From an uncultured Prevotellaceae bacterium (GTDB taxonomy: Bacteria; Bacteroidota; Bacteroidia; Bacteroidales; Bacteroidaceae): 40,255 nt of DNA. Shown here in pieces: positions 9,472-17,719 of this stretch. A program made the translations under genes and the position numbers. The stretch's first letter is position 1. Each line of letters begins with the position of its first letter. Below the pieces are notes generated by a model that did not search any database, had not been told where the DNA came from, and worked only from the letters and a program-made list of their open reading frames with translations. Where the stretch lies: positions 1 to 40,255 of the forward strand of contig OMXX01000033.1 in NCBI GenBank assembly GCA_900315105.1. The letters run 5' to 3'.

Positions 9472-11070
9472 TTACAGATGATAAAGGGTCGATGTAATAA
9501 ACTCGATTTCTATCTGCTTGTTTATCTCTGGTAGAACTTTATTTACATAAGCATTAATCTCTTGACCCAGACGTTTTGCAAAATCATATTCCATCTTTGA
9601 AGAGAAATAATTATCTGAATCTGAACTATAACCGTCAAATCCTGCTAGAGCAACATGCTTGACACCAGCTTTCGTCAGAACTTTAAGCATCATGATAAAG
9701 GAGTTATCCATAAACACAGCATCACGATCAATCAGCGACTCATAATCAATGGTATAATCAAATACGCCATGTGTGCGCGTTAGATTTGAAGTAGCAATCA
9801 ATTTAATTTCATCCCCTTTCTCTGTGATTGCTGTTACCTGCTGGTTATATCGCTTGCTGTTTGTGATAAACAAACAATCTGAGCGATAACTCTCTGGTAG
9901 ATAGTTGATAGAGATAACATACGGTTTATTCTTATCTATGTAAGATTGTATCTTATCCTTCTCTATTTTCATCGTATTGCCGGGGCCAAGCACCAATACA
10001 TCCTTGTTTGCAAATAAATCTTTTAGCCTTGCATACTCCCCATCATCAATACACTCGCTCTTCTGATAGTCGATATACAACTGTTCAATATAATCCTTAT
10101 TATAAAGTAGTTTTCTATCACCTTCCAGTTTTTTCAATATCTCATTGATAGATTTCACAGAGAGCGTCTTCTTGTCCAGCAGATAGCTTACATAATTAGG
10201 ATGACAATCATTAGAAGCTGCTATGAAAGGTTTCATGCCATAACCCCAGTGATATTTATTATATAAATCAAGAATTGTAGAATCTATTGCCTCCAGAAGT
10301 TGGCTGAGATGATAATGCTTGCCGTAATTGTCGTTCATATACATACAGAGCAATTCTATTGGAGCATTACCAGCTCCCTTTCCCATTCCGAAAAGAGAAC
10401 CGTCACAAAGCAATGTACGTGGTTTATCTTTGTGATAATTAATCAACTCGATACTATTGGCATATGCCAACTGGAAATTATTATGAGAGTGATAACCAAC
10501 AGCCACACTTGGATCAACATATTTATCGAGTAACTCATAATAATGGAACAGATTATTCTTATGGAGTAATCCGTAAGTATCCACCATCGAAACAGCATAT
10601 GGTTTTACTTCATTAACCAGTCGAATCAAGTCCATCAATTCCTCATCTGTATAACTCGTAATGGATACCAACTGCGAGAACACAATATAACCCATATCCT
10701 TCAGTTGCTTACAGAAAGCCATGGCCGGTTCACGCAGATGTTTCTTGAAGATAACCCTAATTCCATCAAGGTAGCTATCTTTACATGGCTGAATATGAGA
10801 GATATCGCAAGTACCATAATCTATCATGCCTACCAGCTTTGTCTTCTTTCGATCCAGCTTACCATAAATCTTCTGCATACACGCCGTATCAGGCATAATG
10901 CTGCGATTGATGTCAAATGGACGACGTTGATCAAGGAAACCCAACTCAAGGAAATCCACCTCAGCACTTACCACACGCTCAAAAATACTAATGAGTGCAT
11001 TGTGACCAAATTCCCAATCATTATTGTATCCGCCATCCCTAACGGTACAATCTAATAATTCTATTTTCAT
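9472..11070 (-). CDS. HMGL/DmpG-like aldolase with extra C-terminal domain
   Basis: The protein has 532 residues. The N-terminal TIM-barrel half shows DCTVRDGGYNN (residues 7-17), a SMVDTYG strand (161-167) and the metal-ligand motif HSHNN (194-198), as in HMG-CoA lyase and 4-hydroxy-2-oxovalerate aldolase. From about residue 355 a second domain begins with DVLVLGPGNT, a Rossmann-like segment reminiscent of DUF115/MptE-like folds. The usual aldolases of this class have about 300-350 residues, so the C-terminal domain is an addition. The gene overlaps ddhB by ATGA, tying it to CDP-dideoxysugar synthesis. I infer that it builds a 2-oxo acid that the downstream TPP enzyme consumes. Confidence 0.75.
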   Translation of the reverse strand: MKIELLDCTVRDGGYNNDWEFGHNALISIFERVVSAEVDFLELGFLDQRRPFDINRSIMPDTACMQKIYGKLDRKKTKLVGMIDYGTCDISHIQPCKDSYLDGIRVIFKKHLREPAMAFCKQLKDMGYIVFSQLVSITSYTDEELMDLIRLVNEVKPYAVSMVDTYGLLHKNNLFHYYELLDKYVDPSVAVGYHSHNNFQLAYANSIELINYHKDKPRTLLCDGSLFGMGKGAGNAPIELLCMYMNDNYGKHYHLSQLLEAIDSTILDLYNKYHWGYGMKPFIAASNDCHPNYVSYLLDKKTLSVKSINEILKKLEGDRKLLYNKDYIEQLYIDYQKSECIDDGEYARLKDLFANKDVLVLGPGNTMKIEKDKIQSYIDKNKPYVISINYLPESYRSDCLFITNSKRYNQQVTAITEKGDEIKLIATSNLTRTHGVFDYTIDYESLIDRDAVFMDNSFIMMLKVLTKAGVKHVALAGFDGYSSDSDNYFSSKMEYDFAKRLGQEINAYVNKVLPEINKQIEIEFITSTLYHL

Positions 11071-12149
11071 AACTTTACGACTTTTTCTATTTGCTCAACA
11101 CAGAGGTTATAAACATCCTCCTGTTGATAACGTTTATACCAATCAGCTGTCAGTTGGCAGCACTGCTCAATATTAGTACGAGGTTCCCATCCTAATTGAA
11201 ACTTGGCTTTGCTGATATCCAACATCAGGAGATTGGCTTCATGAAGGGCATTAGGATCTGATACATCCTTGAGTTCCCCTCGGCCATAATACTTGGTAAG
11301 CATTGTAGCCACCTCCCAAACAGGCGTAATGCTCTCTGTACGAGGACCAAAGTTCCAACCTTCACAATATTTGATGGGATCTTCTAACATCTTTGAGGCA
11401 AGTAGCATATAACCACTTAATGGTTCCAAAACATGTTGCCAAGGTCTAATGGCCTTAGGACTTCTGATTTCGATTGGCTTACCAGCCTCCAATGCGCGGA
11501 TACAATCAGGAACGATACGGTCCTTCGCCCAGTCACCACCACCAACAACATTACCTGCACGCACACTAGCAATGGAAACATGATGTTTCTTGCCATAATC
11601 TGCGGGATTAAAGAAACTCCTGCGCCATGAATTAATGGCGATCTCTGCAGCACCCTTTGAAGAGGAATACGGGTCATAGCCACCCATGGGCTCGTTTTCA
11701 CGATAGCCCCAGATCTGTTCCCGATTTTCGTAGCACTTATCTGTGGTAATCATCACAACCACCTTCACGGAGTCTGTCACTCTGGCTGCTTCCATGATAT
11801 TGATGGAGCCCATCACGTTGGTCTCATAGGTTTTCACTGGTATCTCATAACTCAGACGAACCAATGGTTGGGCTGCCAGATGGAAGACAATCTCTGGCTG
11901 GTATTCTGCAAAAAAGTCCTTCATCTTCCTGCCATCACGGATATCAGCTCGGATATCAGCTTTGATCTTTTGACCAATGCCAGAGAGAACGAAATTGTCT
12001 TTCTCGGAATAAGGATCCAAGCCTACACCAACAACCTCTGCACCCAGTTCATGGAGCCAAATGCTCAACCAAGAGCCTTTGAAACCTGTATGACCTGTCA
12101 CTAAGACACGCTTTCCCTTGAAAGCGCCGTTAAAGATATCGATGTTCAT
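11067..12149 (-). CDS. rfbG: CDP-glucose 4,6-dehydratase
   Basis: The 360-residue extended SDR has the Rossmann motif GHTGFKGSW (19-27), TTDKCYENRE (135-144) and the catalytic Y161-S-S-S-K165. These are the family hallmarks of RfbG/DdhB, and the length is right. It converts CDP-glucose to CDP-4-keto-6-deoxyglucose. It overlaps both neighbours by ATGA (rfbH before it, the aldolase after it), so translation of the whole pathway is coupled. It works with the adjacent cytidylyltransferase and RfbH. Confidence 0.95.
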   Translation of the reverse strand: MNIDIFNGAFKGKRVLVTGHTGFKGSWLSIWLHELGAEVVGVGLDPYSEKDNFVLSGIGQKIKADIRADIRDGRKMKDFFAEYQPEIVFHLAAQPLVRLSYEIPVKTYETNVMGSINIMEAARVTDSVKVVVMITTDKCYENREQIWGYRENEPMGGYDPYSSSKGAAEIAINSWRRSFFNPADYGKKHHVSIASVRAGNVVGGGDWAKDRIVPDCIRALEAGKPIEIRSPKAIRPWQHVLEPLSGYMLLASKMLEDPIKYCEGWNFGPRTESITPVWEVATMLTKYYGRGELKDVSDPNALHEANLLMLDISKAKFQLGWEPRTNIEQCCQLTADWYKRYQQEDVYNLCVEQIEKVVKL

Positions 12150-13489
12150 GACTTGGTAGCGACAAAAGCCTTGATGGTATCAATCATATACTGAAGTTTC
12201 TCTGGCGTCATACCCGGATAGAGCCCCAACCAGAAGGAATCACGCATGATGCTATCCGTGACAGGGAGTGAACCACCCACCACACGATAGTCCTGGTTCT
12301 CTACATACTGCTCGAAAGCAGGATGACGCAGCAGATTACCGGCAAAAAGATTACGAGTCTGAACCTTATGATCCTCCAGATAACGGGTCAGTTCGTTGCG
12401 GGTATAACCTGCATCAGGTTTTACCGTGATGAAGAAACCAAACCATGAAGGTTTTGAATTCTTCTGTGGTTCAGGAAGGAGCAAGCCCTTGACATCTTTC
12501 AGTCCATCATACATGGTCTGATAGTTCTCTCTTCTGCGCTGCACAATGAAGTCAAGCTTCTCCAACTGTGCACAACCGATGGCCGCCTGAAGATCTGTAG
12601 CCTTCAGGTTATAACCCAGGTGACTATAGACATACTTATGGTCATAACCCTGTGGGAGCTGGCCGAACTGGCCTGTAAAGCGACAGCCACAGGTATTATC
12701 CACACCACCGACACACCAGCAGTCACGTCCCCAATCTCTGTATGAGTTCACGTATTTGTGGAGTTCAGGGTTGTTCGTATAGACAGCACCCCCCTCACCC
12801 ATCGTCATATGGTGAGGCGGATAGAAACTGGAGGTTCCAATGTCACCAATCGTTCCTGTTTTTTTCCATTCACCATCGATAAAGTATTCAGATCCAAGCG
12901 CATCACAGTTGTCTTCTACCAACCAAAGGTTATGTTTCTTGCAGAAGTCAACCACCACTTGCAGGTTGAAAGGATTGCCCAGACTATGGGCAATCATGAC
13001 AGCTTTGGTTTTAGGAGAAAGTGCATTCTCCAACTGCGCGGTATCAATATTACTCTCCTCAATGCTCATATCGACGAATACAGGCACAGCGCCATATTGC
13101 ACAATGCAAGCCACTGTTGTCGGGAAACCTGCAGCCACCGTGATAACTTCATCACCTCGTTTAATCTGACGATCCTTTAGTTCAGGAGCTGTCAGCGCAT
13201 TAAATGCTAGGAGATTGGCAGAAGACCCTGAATTACATAGTGAGCAATACTTCACGCCCAACCATTTGGCCAGGCGCGTTTCAAACTTGTGTGCCCAAGG
13301 ACCTGCTGTCAACCAAAAATCCAAGGATGCATCCACCAGGTTCACCATCTCCTCATCATCGAAGTATCGACCGCCATAGTTCACACGTGTCTTTCCTGCC
13401 TCAAATGCAGACTGAGGGGCATGTACCTCCCGATAATACTCACGAGTGAGTTCGAGAATCTGTTTTTTTAACGCTTCTTTCTTTGACAT
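12146..13489 (-). CDS. rfbH: CDP-4-dehydro-6-deoxyglucose 3-dehydrase (RfbH/DdhC, E1)
   Basis: A PLP/PMP enzyme of the DegT family. In SFYPPHHMTMGEGG (residues 221-234) histidine H226 takes the place of the Schiff-base lysine, as known for the E1 dehydrase that removes the C3 hydroxyl. The [2Fe-2S] cysteines appear as C257-x-C259-x7-C267, with C195 upstream, close to the spacing of the Yersinia enzyme. The start is set at MSKKEALKKQ, giving 447 residues near the usual 437. Upstream ATG and TTG codons would overlap rfbF and add an unconserved tail. Its reductase partner (E3, DdhD) is not in the window. The product is CDP-4-keto-3,6-dideoxyglucose. Confidence 0.94.
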   Translation of the reverse strand: MSKKEALKKQILELTREYYREVHAPQSAFEAGKTRVNYGGRYFDDEEMVNLVDASLDFWLTAGPWAHKFETRLAKWLGVKYCSLCNSGSSANLLAFNALTAPELKDRQIKRGDEVITVAAGFPTTVACIVQYGAVPVFVDMSIEESNIDTAQLENALSPKTKAVMIAHSLGNPFNLQVVVDFCKKHNLWLVEDNCDALGSEYFIDGEWKKTGTIGDIGTSSFYPPHHMTMGEGGAVYTNNPELHKYVNSYRDWGRDCWCVGGVDNTCGCRFTGQFGQLPQGYDHKYVYSHLGYNLKATDLQAAIGCAQLEKLDFIVQRRRENYQTMYDGLKDVKGLLLPEPQKNSKPSWFGFFITVKPDAGYTRNELTRYLEDHKVQTRNLFAGNLLRHPAFEQYVENQDYRVVGGSLPVTDSIMRDSFWLGLYPGMTPEKLQYMIDTIKAFVATKS

Positions 13490-13500
13490 ATCTTTGCTTA

Positions 13501-14301
13501 TTATTTTGTTACTTTTGGAATAACGCGTTCCCATTTTTTCCAAGGCGCTTTACCTGCCTGAAGCAATTTTTCCAGCATATCACGTTCACGGACGTTATCC
13601 ATACACTGCCAGAAACCCTCATGAATATAGGACATCAGTTCACCTTTATTTGCAAGTGTCTCCAACGGTTGACGCTCGAATACGGTATCGTCTCCATCAA
13701 TCAAATCAAACACTTCAGGTTGCAATACCATATAACCAGCATTGATAGGAGCTCCATCAGCCAGATTCTTCTCACGGAAAGACTTGACAGCCCCGCCTTC
13801 TATATCCAAAACGCCCTTTTCTTGTTTCATCTTGACGGCTGTCAGTGTTGCCAGTTTCCCATGAGACTGATGGAACGCCAAGAGTTTATTGATATCCACA
13901 TCGCAGACACCATCACCATAGGTCATGAAGAAGGGCTCATTTCCCACATACTTCTGAATTCGCTTGATACGCCCTCCCGTCATCGTATTATAGCCGGTAT
14001 CCACCACTGTCACCTTCCAAGGTTCCAGATGGCTCTCATGCACAATCATCTCATTCTGCCCCTGACGGAAGTCAAAGCTCACATCAGAGTTCTGCAGGAA
14101 GTAGTTGGCAAACCAGCTCTTAATATATTCCTGTTTATAACCAGCACAGATGATAAACTCATTATGCCCATAATAGGCATACTCCTTCATGATATGCCAA
14201 AGGATAGGCATACCACCAATCTCAATCATGGGTTTCGGCTTAAAGATTGATTCCTCGCTAATGCGAGAGCCAAATCCACCGGCTAATAATACTACTTTCA
14301 T
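13501..14301 (-). CDS. rfbF: Glucose-1-phosphate cytidylyltransferase
   Basis: The protein has 266 residues from the ATG giving MKVVLLAGGFGSRISEE, the sugar-nucleotidyltransferase signature. The following KPKPMIEIGG is the RfbF/DdhA form. The open frame extends 52 codons upstream, but that part is unlike the family, which has about 257 residues. It makes CDP-glucose, the first step of CDP-3,6-dideoxyhexose synthesis. It is the first gene after a good Bacteroides-type promoter, with a leader of roughly 200 nt, and precedes rfbH by 11 bp. Confidence 0.95.
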   Translation of the reverse strand: MKVVLLAGGFGSRISEESIFKPKPMIEIGGMPILWHIMKEYAYYGHNEFIICAGYKQEYIKSWFANYFLQNSDVSFDFRQGQNEMIVHESHLEPWKVTVVDTGYNTMTGGRIKRIQKYVGNEPFFMTYGDGVCDVDINKLLAFHQSHGKLATLTAVKMKQEKGVLDIEGGAVKSFREKNLADGAPINAGYMVLQPEVFDLIDGDDTVFERQPLETLANKGELMSYIHEGFWQCMDNVRERDMLEKLLQAGKAPWKKWERVIPKVTK

Positions 14302-14380
14302 AAACTTCAATTCTTTCGTATATACACTTATTTCACAACCCGACAATACCCAAATGAACTTGGCACTGCGCTCACTGTTC

Positions 14381-14388
14381 CAAAAGTA
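14381..14388 (-). promoter_or_regulatory. Possible second -7 box (TACTTTTG)
   Basis: A second exact TACTTTTG on the minus strand lies about 80 nt upstream of rfbF. A -33 element is poor: only TTTA at a spacing of 23 nt. It may be a secondary promoter whose upstream region overlaps the nested palindrome, or a chance match. Confidence 0.35.
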
Positions 14389-14405
14389 CAAGCAAAAAAC
14401 CACTT

Positions 14406-14445
14406 CTAACGTAAAGGCGTAATCATATGATAGCCAAAGCGTTAG
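14406..14445 (-). promoter_or_regulatory. Nested palindrome in the rfbF leader
   Basis: The segment has three concentric inverted pairs around one centre: outer CTAACG/CGTTAG, middle GGC/GCC, and an inner perfect ten-base palindrome ATCATATGAT. In DNA this could be an operator just upstream of the second -7 box. In RNA from the main promoter it would be a hairpin about 60-100 nt into the leader. Its function is unknown. Confidence 0.45.
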
Positions 14446-14513
14446 ACAATTTACCAATCACAAATTCACTCAAAAAGGGTACAATTTTGAAATCGATTCC
14501 CTTAAAATTGCTA

Positions 14514-14545
14514 CAAAAGTACGACTATTTTTGGAATCTACCAAA
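14514..14545 (-). promoter_or_regulatory. Bacteroides-type sigma-ABfr promoter for the ddh operon
   Basis: Read on the minus strand, TTTG (14545-14542) is followed after exactly 20 nt by TACTTTTG (14521-14514). This matches the Bacteroides consensus TTTG-N19-21-TAnnTTTG without a mismatch. Transcription would begin near 14507 and leave a leader of about 205 nt before the rfbF ATG. No other intergenic gap in the window has so good a match. Confidence 0.8.
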
Positions 14546-14583
14546 GATTTCAGTAAGAATTTGCGTTTTTCATTAAAGGGGGC

Positions 14584-14610
14584 TCCCAGCAACCGAGGTA
14601 GTTATTGGGA
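14584..14610 (-). terminator. Weak hairpin after the 655-residue membrane protein gene
   Basis: An imperfect stem (TCCCA with TGGGA plus an inner AAC/GTT) forms 28 bases after the stop codon of the gene upstream in transcription. No long U-tract follows, only CCCCCTTT, so it is at best a weak or factor-dependent terminator of the nonulosonic acid unit. Confidence 0.3.
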
Positions 14611-14638
14611 AGGGGAATTTAGAATATTTAGAATAGGG

Positions 14639-16606
14639 CTAAAATTCAAAAACAGTCACTGCCCCATTCTTATAAATAGCTTTCATCCCCACATCTGGTA
14701 ATGATACAGGAATATTTTCAAACCTTACGAAATGGGTTACCCCTTCTTTCTTCATTATTTTCAGAGCATCAACACTTCCTGAAAAGAAATCCAACAGAAG
14801 CTTATTCCGATGACTAATTGTTTTGTCTTTTAAAAAACCACTATATTCATATCCTTCCATATATGTCTGCCGCTCAGTATAAGCACCTATTACAACACAT
14901 TTTGTGCCACGTTTTGCAACATACTTATTTGATATTAATATAGCAGAATCAGGAAGATTATAACGAGTCCATGTAAGAGCTTCCAACTCCTTAGAAGTAA
15001 GAGAATTACCCGCGACTTCTTGTTCCACGCTTTGATGATTGATTAATAATCTAGCACCTGAAAACACCTCACTCTTTATGGAATATAGCAAACATATTAT
15101 TGCCATTAAACATACCATCAAAACTAATCCTTTTTCCTTATTAGTCAGACTAAAATGATACATATCAAATATTGAGAAGAAATACAAAAAGCCAAATGGA
15201 ATAGCTATAAAATAAAAATACACTTGTGAGAATCCGCTATGAGCTAAAAATAAGAAAAGTACATAACCACTCACAAACATAAATAGGAATGAAAGTTCTG
15301 AATTCTTCCAATTGATTTGTTTATTTCTACGTATAACAAGAATTGCCCCCACCACAAACAGATAGCTATTAATAATTATATATGAAAGGAAAACAACAAT
15401 AAGAGGAATAATTGTGTATGGTATAAAATGATAAACATGATTATAAATTTGCTTAAAAAACGGAGGATAGAAAACCGTATCATAAGATAACAACAGACTC
15501 CCATTCCCCGCCCCTTCAACATTTGGATTGAAGTCTAAAATAAAAACGTAAAGAATCATTATAAATGATATTACATAAATTACTCCAAGCCCAATTAGTT
15601 TTTTTTCTCTCGTGTATATAAAATCACTCAAACAGCAAAATAAAATACCTCCTAATACTATCATTGCTACAGGCGCTTTGCATCCAACCGCTACAACAAA
15701 GACTAGCCAAGGGAGAAAAGCACTCTTTGTGCTGATTTTACCCATTCTACGAAAAAAATAAAAACTTAACAGTGACAACGAGAAACCCTCTGAAAAACCA
15801 AAAGAACAATAATACAGATGCGCACAATAGCTTGTAAAAGTTATTGGCTCAAGAGTCGTCCCTAGGAGAATTAGCAAACATGAAGAAAAAATAAAAGACC
15901 TCTTCTTGACAAACTCTGAGGAAACTAAATAAACAGACCCAACTACAAGTGGGATATTAATTATATAAGAATATGTATAGCACAAATTGGGCAGATCGAT
16001 ACCTGATACATAATGCAAATCAGCTATTCCTAACGAGGAAAAATAGTGATAGTAAAATTTCTTTGACATTAGACTAAGGTCAGGAAGGGGATAGGTTATC
16101 GTTGCAGCGACAGCATTACGATGCCAATAAATTAAATCGTAGTAATGATTTTGGTAATCAACAACATCTGCTGATAGATAATTTAGTTGGAAACATAAAA
16201 AAGCTATAGACAAACACAAGAATAAGATTATAGAAATAAAGTTTGTATTTTCATCGTTTATCCTGAATATTTGTTGTAGATCATTTTTCAAATAGAATAA
16301 AGAAGATACAAAAACAAAGAATGAGAAAAATAATACGTATCTTTGTAATCCTAACATCAACATTGTCAAATAGATAATAATTGATAAAGAATAACCTATG
16401 CCATATGAAGAAAACAGCAGTTGATTGTAATCTTTATAAAACATATTGCCTGTCAACTTTTGTAACGCAATCCCAGGTATAAGATAGTGGCAAACCACAA
16501 TCACAATAACAGCAGGGATACCCCAGATTGATTTTGCTATCACTGACGCAAATAATATAAATAAAAGCAAAACCAAAAGGATCCTATTTTTTAAAAGAAT
16601 CTTCAT
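14639..16606 (-). CDS. Large polytopic membrane protein, GT-C-like, unknown family
   Basis: The 655-residue protein has about a dozen membrane helices and a C-terminal soluble domain from about residue 535. That domain begins SLTSKELEALTWTRYNLPDSAIL, a kind of tail often found on GT39-like and related membrane glycosyltransferases. A first outer loop with DVVDYQNHYYDLIYWH (near residues 145-160) could hold catalytic acidic residues. It is the last gene of the nonulosonic acid unit, 67 bp after ptmE. It may be a GT-C transferase or a Wzy-type polymerase, and I cannot choose between them. Confidence 0.55.
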   Translation of the reverse strand: MKILLKNRILLVLLLFILFASVIAKSIWGIPAVIVIVVCHYLIPGIALQKLTGNMFYKDYNQLLFSSYGIGYSLSIIIYLTMLMLGLQRYVLFFSFFVFVSSLFYLKNDLQQIFRINDENTNFISIILFLCLSIAFLCFQLNYLSADVVDYQNHYYDLIYWHRNAVAATITYPLPDLSLMSKKFYYHYFSSLGIADLHYVSGIDLPNLCYTYSYIINIPLVVGSVYLVSSEFVKKRSFIFSSCLLILLGTTLEPITFTSYCAHLYYCSFGFSEGFSLSLLSFYFFRRMGKISTKSAFLPWLVFVVAVGCKAPVAMIVLGGILFCCLSDFIYTREKKLIGLGVIYVISFIMILYVFILDFNPNVEGAGNGSLLLSYDTVFYPPFFKQIYNHVYHFIPYTIIPLIVVFLSYIIINSYLFVVGAILVIRRNKQINWKNSELSFLFMFVSGYVLFLFLAHSGFSQVYFYFIAIPFGFLYFFSIFDMYHFSLTNKEKGLVLMVCLMAIICLLYSIKSEVFSGARLLINHQSVEQEVAGNSLTSKELEALTWTRYNLPDSAILISNKYVAKRGTKCVVIGAYTERQTYMEGYEYSGFLKDKTISHRNKLLLDFFSGSVDALKIMKKEGVTHFVRFENIPVSLPDVGMKAIYKNGAVTVFEF

Positions 16607-16673
16607 AGTTAATCCTTATTAATGTCTTTCCCCTAATGACATCTTGTATTTCCTTTAACATTCTCATGTTAGG

Positions 16674-17717
16674 CTATAAATGCTTCACTAAATCCTGAGC
16701 TTTCTGATATTCTTGTTTATTACCTATATCGATCCAATAGCCTGATAATGGGAAACGAATCACTTTACGACCTTCTGAAATCAATTTTTCCATGAAATCA
16801 GTGGCATTGAAGAAAGTATCCTTGGGAATATATTTTTCCAACATTTCTCGACGTATCAAATAGATACCCGCATTGGCATAATAGTTGTAAGTTGGCTTTT
16901 CAAAAATACCTTTAATCTCACGTTTTTGATCAATGTCGAAAATACCGTAAGGAACTGAAATACTATATGGAATGGCTACTGCAGACATATCCGCCTGATG
17001 TTCTTCAAAGTGCAGATAGAAATCTTCAAAGTTGATATTAGTGAACAGATCACTGTTCATCAGGAGTATTGTATCATGATAAAATTGGGGGACAAATTGA
17101 AGTCCTCCAATTGTACCTAAGAATTTTGGCTCGCTGACGGTCTGAATCTTGATTCCATTTCTTGGGTGTTTATAGTGTTCCTCTATTTGTTCCTTCAGAT
17201 AGTTGACTGTCACAGAGATGTGCTCCACGCCACAATGAATAAGATTATCTACATTGTAATCTATGATACATTTATCGCCAATCTTCAACAAGGGCTTTGG
17301 TATTGTTTCTGTTAATGGGCGCAAGCGTTCACCCTTACCTCCTGCCATAATGACAGCATCAACAGGCAATCTGGTCTGATATCGTTCCAAATCGATAATA
17401 TCAATGATGTGATGTTCCTTATCCAAAATAGGGACTAGCCGCATCTTTTTCAGCTTTTGATCATGTAAATGACGTGCATCATTATTTATTCCATCTGTCA
17501 AGAACAAGAAATCACGATTGACTATTGTCGAAATAGGATCATTCACAGAAGCTCCAGAAATTAATGCTCTTCGAGAATCACCATCAGTGAGGGTACCAAT
17601 CATTTTACTATCTTCGTCAATAGCAAAAAGTACAAGTGGACCTGGCGACAATATGTTGATTCTGGAAAGTGCTTCTAATAATGTGATATCTTGAGATACA
17701 ATATGAGTCTTCTGCAT
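16674..17717 (-). CDS. ptmE: CBS-domain nucleotidyltransferase, PtmE-like
   Basis: The 347-residue protein has two CBS motifs in the first 115 residues (TLTDGDSRRAL near 42-52) and a nucleotidyltransferase domain with GGKGERLRPLT at 126-136. This is the architecture of Campylobacter PtmE, which makes GDP-GlcNAc for legionaminic acid synthesis. It lies in an operon with legF, legG, legI, legH, legC and legB homologues, which supports that role. It starts 2 bp after the acyltransferase stop. A hexose-1-phosphate guanylyltransferase for another sugar is the main alternative. Confidence 0.8.
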   Translation of the reverse strand: MQKTHIVSQDITLLEALSRINILSPGPLVLFAIDEDSKMIGTLTDGDSRRALISGASVNDPISTIVNRDFLFLTDGINNDARHLHDQKLKKMRLVPILDKEHHIIDIIDLERYQTRLPVDAVIMAGGKGERLRPLTETIPKPLLKIGDKCIIDYNVDNLIHCGVEHISVTVNYLKEQIEEHYKHPRNGIKIQTVSEPKFLGTIGGLQFVPQFYHDTILLMNSDLFTNINFEDFYLHFEEHQADMSAVAIPYSISVPYGIFDIDQKREIKGIFEKPTYNYYANAGIYLIRREMLEKYIPKDTFFNATDFMEKLISEGRKVIRFPLSGYWIDIGNKQEYQKAQDLVKHL

Positions 17718-17719
17718 AT

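Larger units (their letters stand above)
14302..14638. other. Intergenic control region between two operons
   Basis: This gap of 337 bases is the largest non-coding stretch in the window. It separates the long nonulosonic acid unit (ending with the 655-residue membrane protein) from the CDP-dideoxysugar unit. It holds one full Bacteroides-type promoter, a second isolated -7 box, a nested palindrome and a weak hairpin after the upstream gene, each listed separately. No inverted-repeat pair flanking the promoter, as expected for an invertible capsule promoter, was found. No upxY-like antiterminator gene follows. Confidence 0.7.

Noticed and set aside
7022..11070. Phosphonate (aminoethylphosphonate) pathway suggested by a TPP decarboxylase near a phosphatase
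   Set aside because: No PEP mutase or transaminase partner is present. The RfbFGH context fits a dideoxysugar pathway better.
12758..13180. Plus-strand frame of 140 codons opposite rfbH
   Set aside because: It overlaps the catalytic core of RfbH on the other strand and has no known motif.
13483..14250. Plus-strand frame of 255 codons opposite rfbF
   Set aside because: It lies wholly across the conserved rfbF gene, has no recognisable domain and reads as an antisense shadow.
14302..14457. Longer rfbF start giving 52 extra residues
   Set aside because: The added segment is unlike the family and covers the leader palindrome and second -7 box. The inner ATG gives the exact family N-terminus.
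14302..14638. Invertible capsule promoter
   Set aside because: No inverted repeat pair flanking the promoter was found, and no invertase gene is present.
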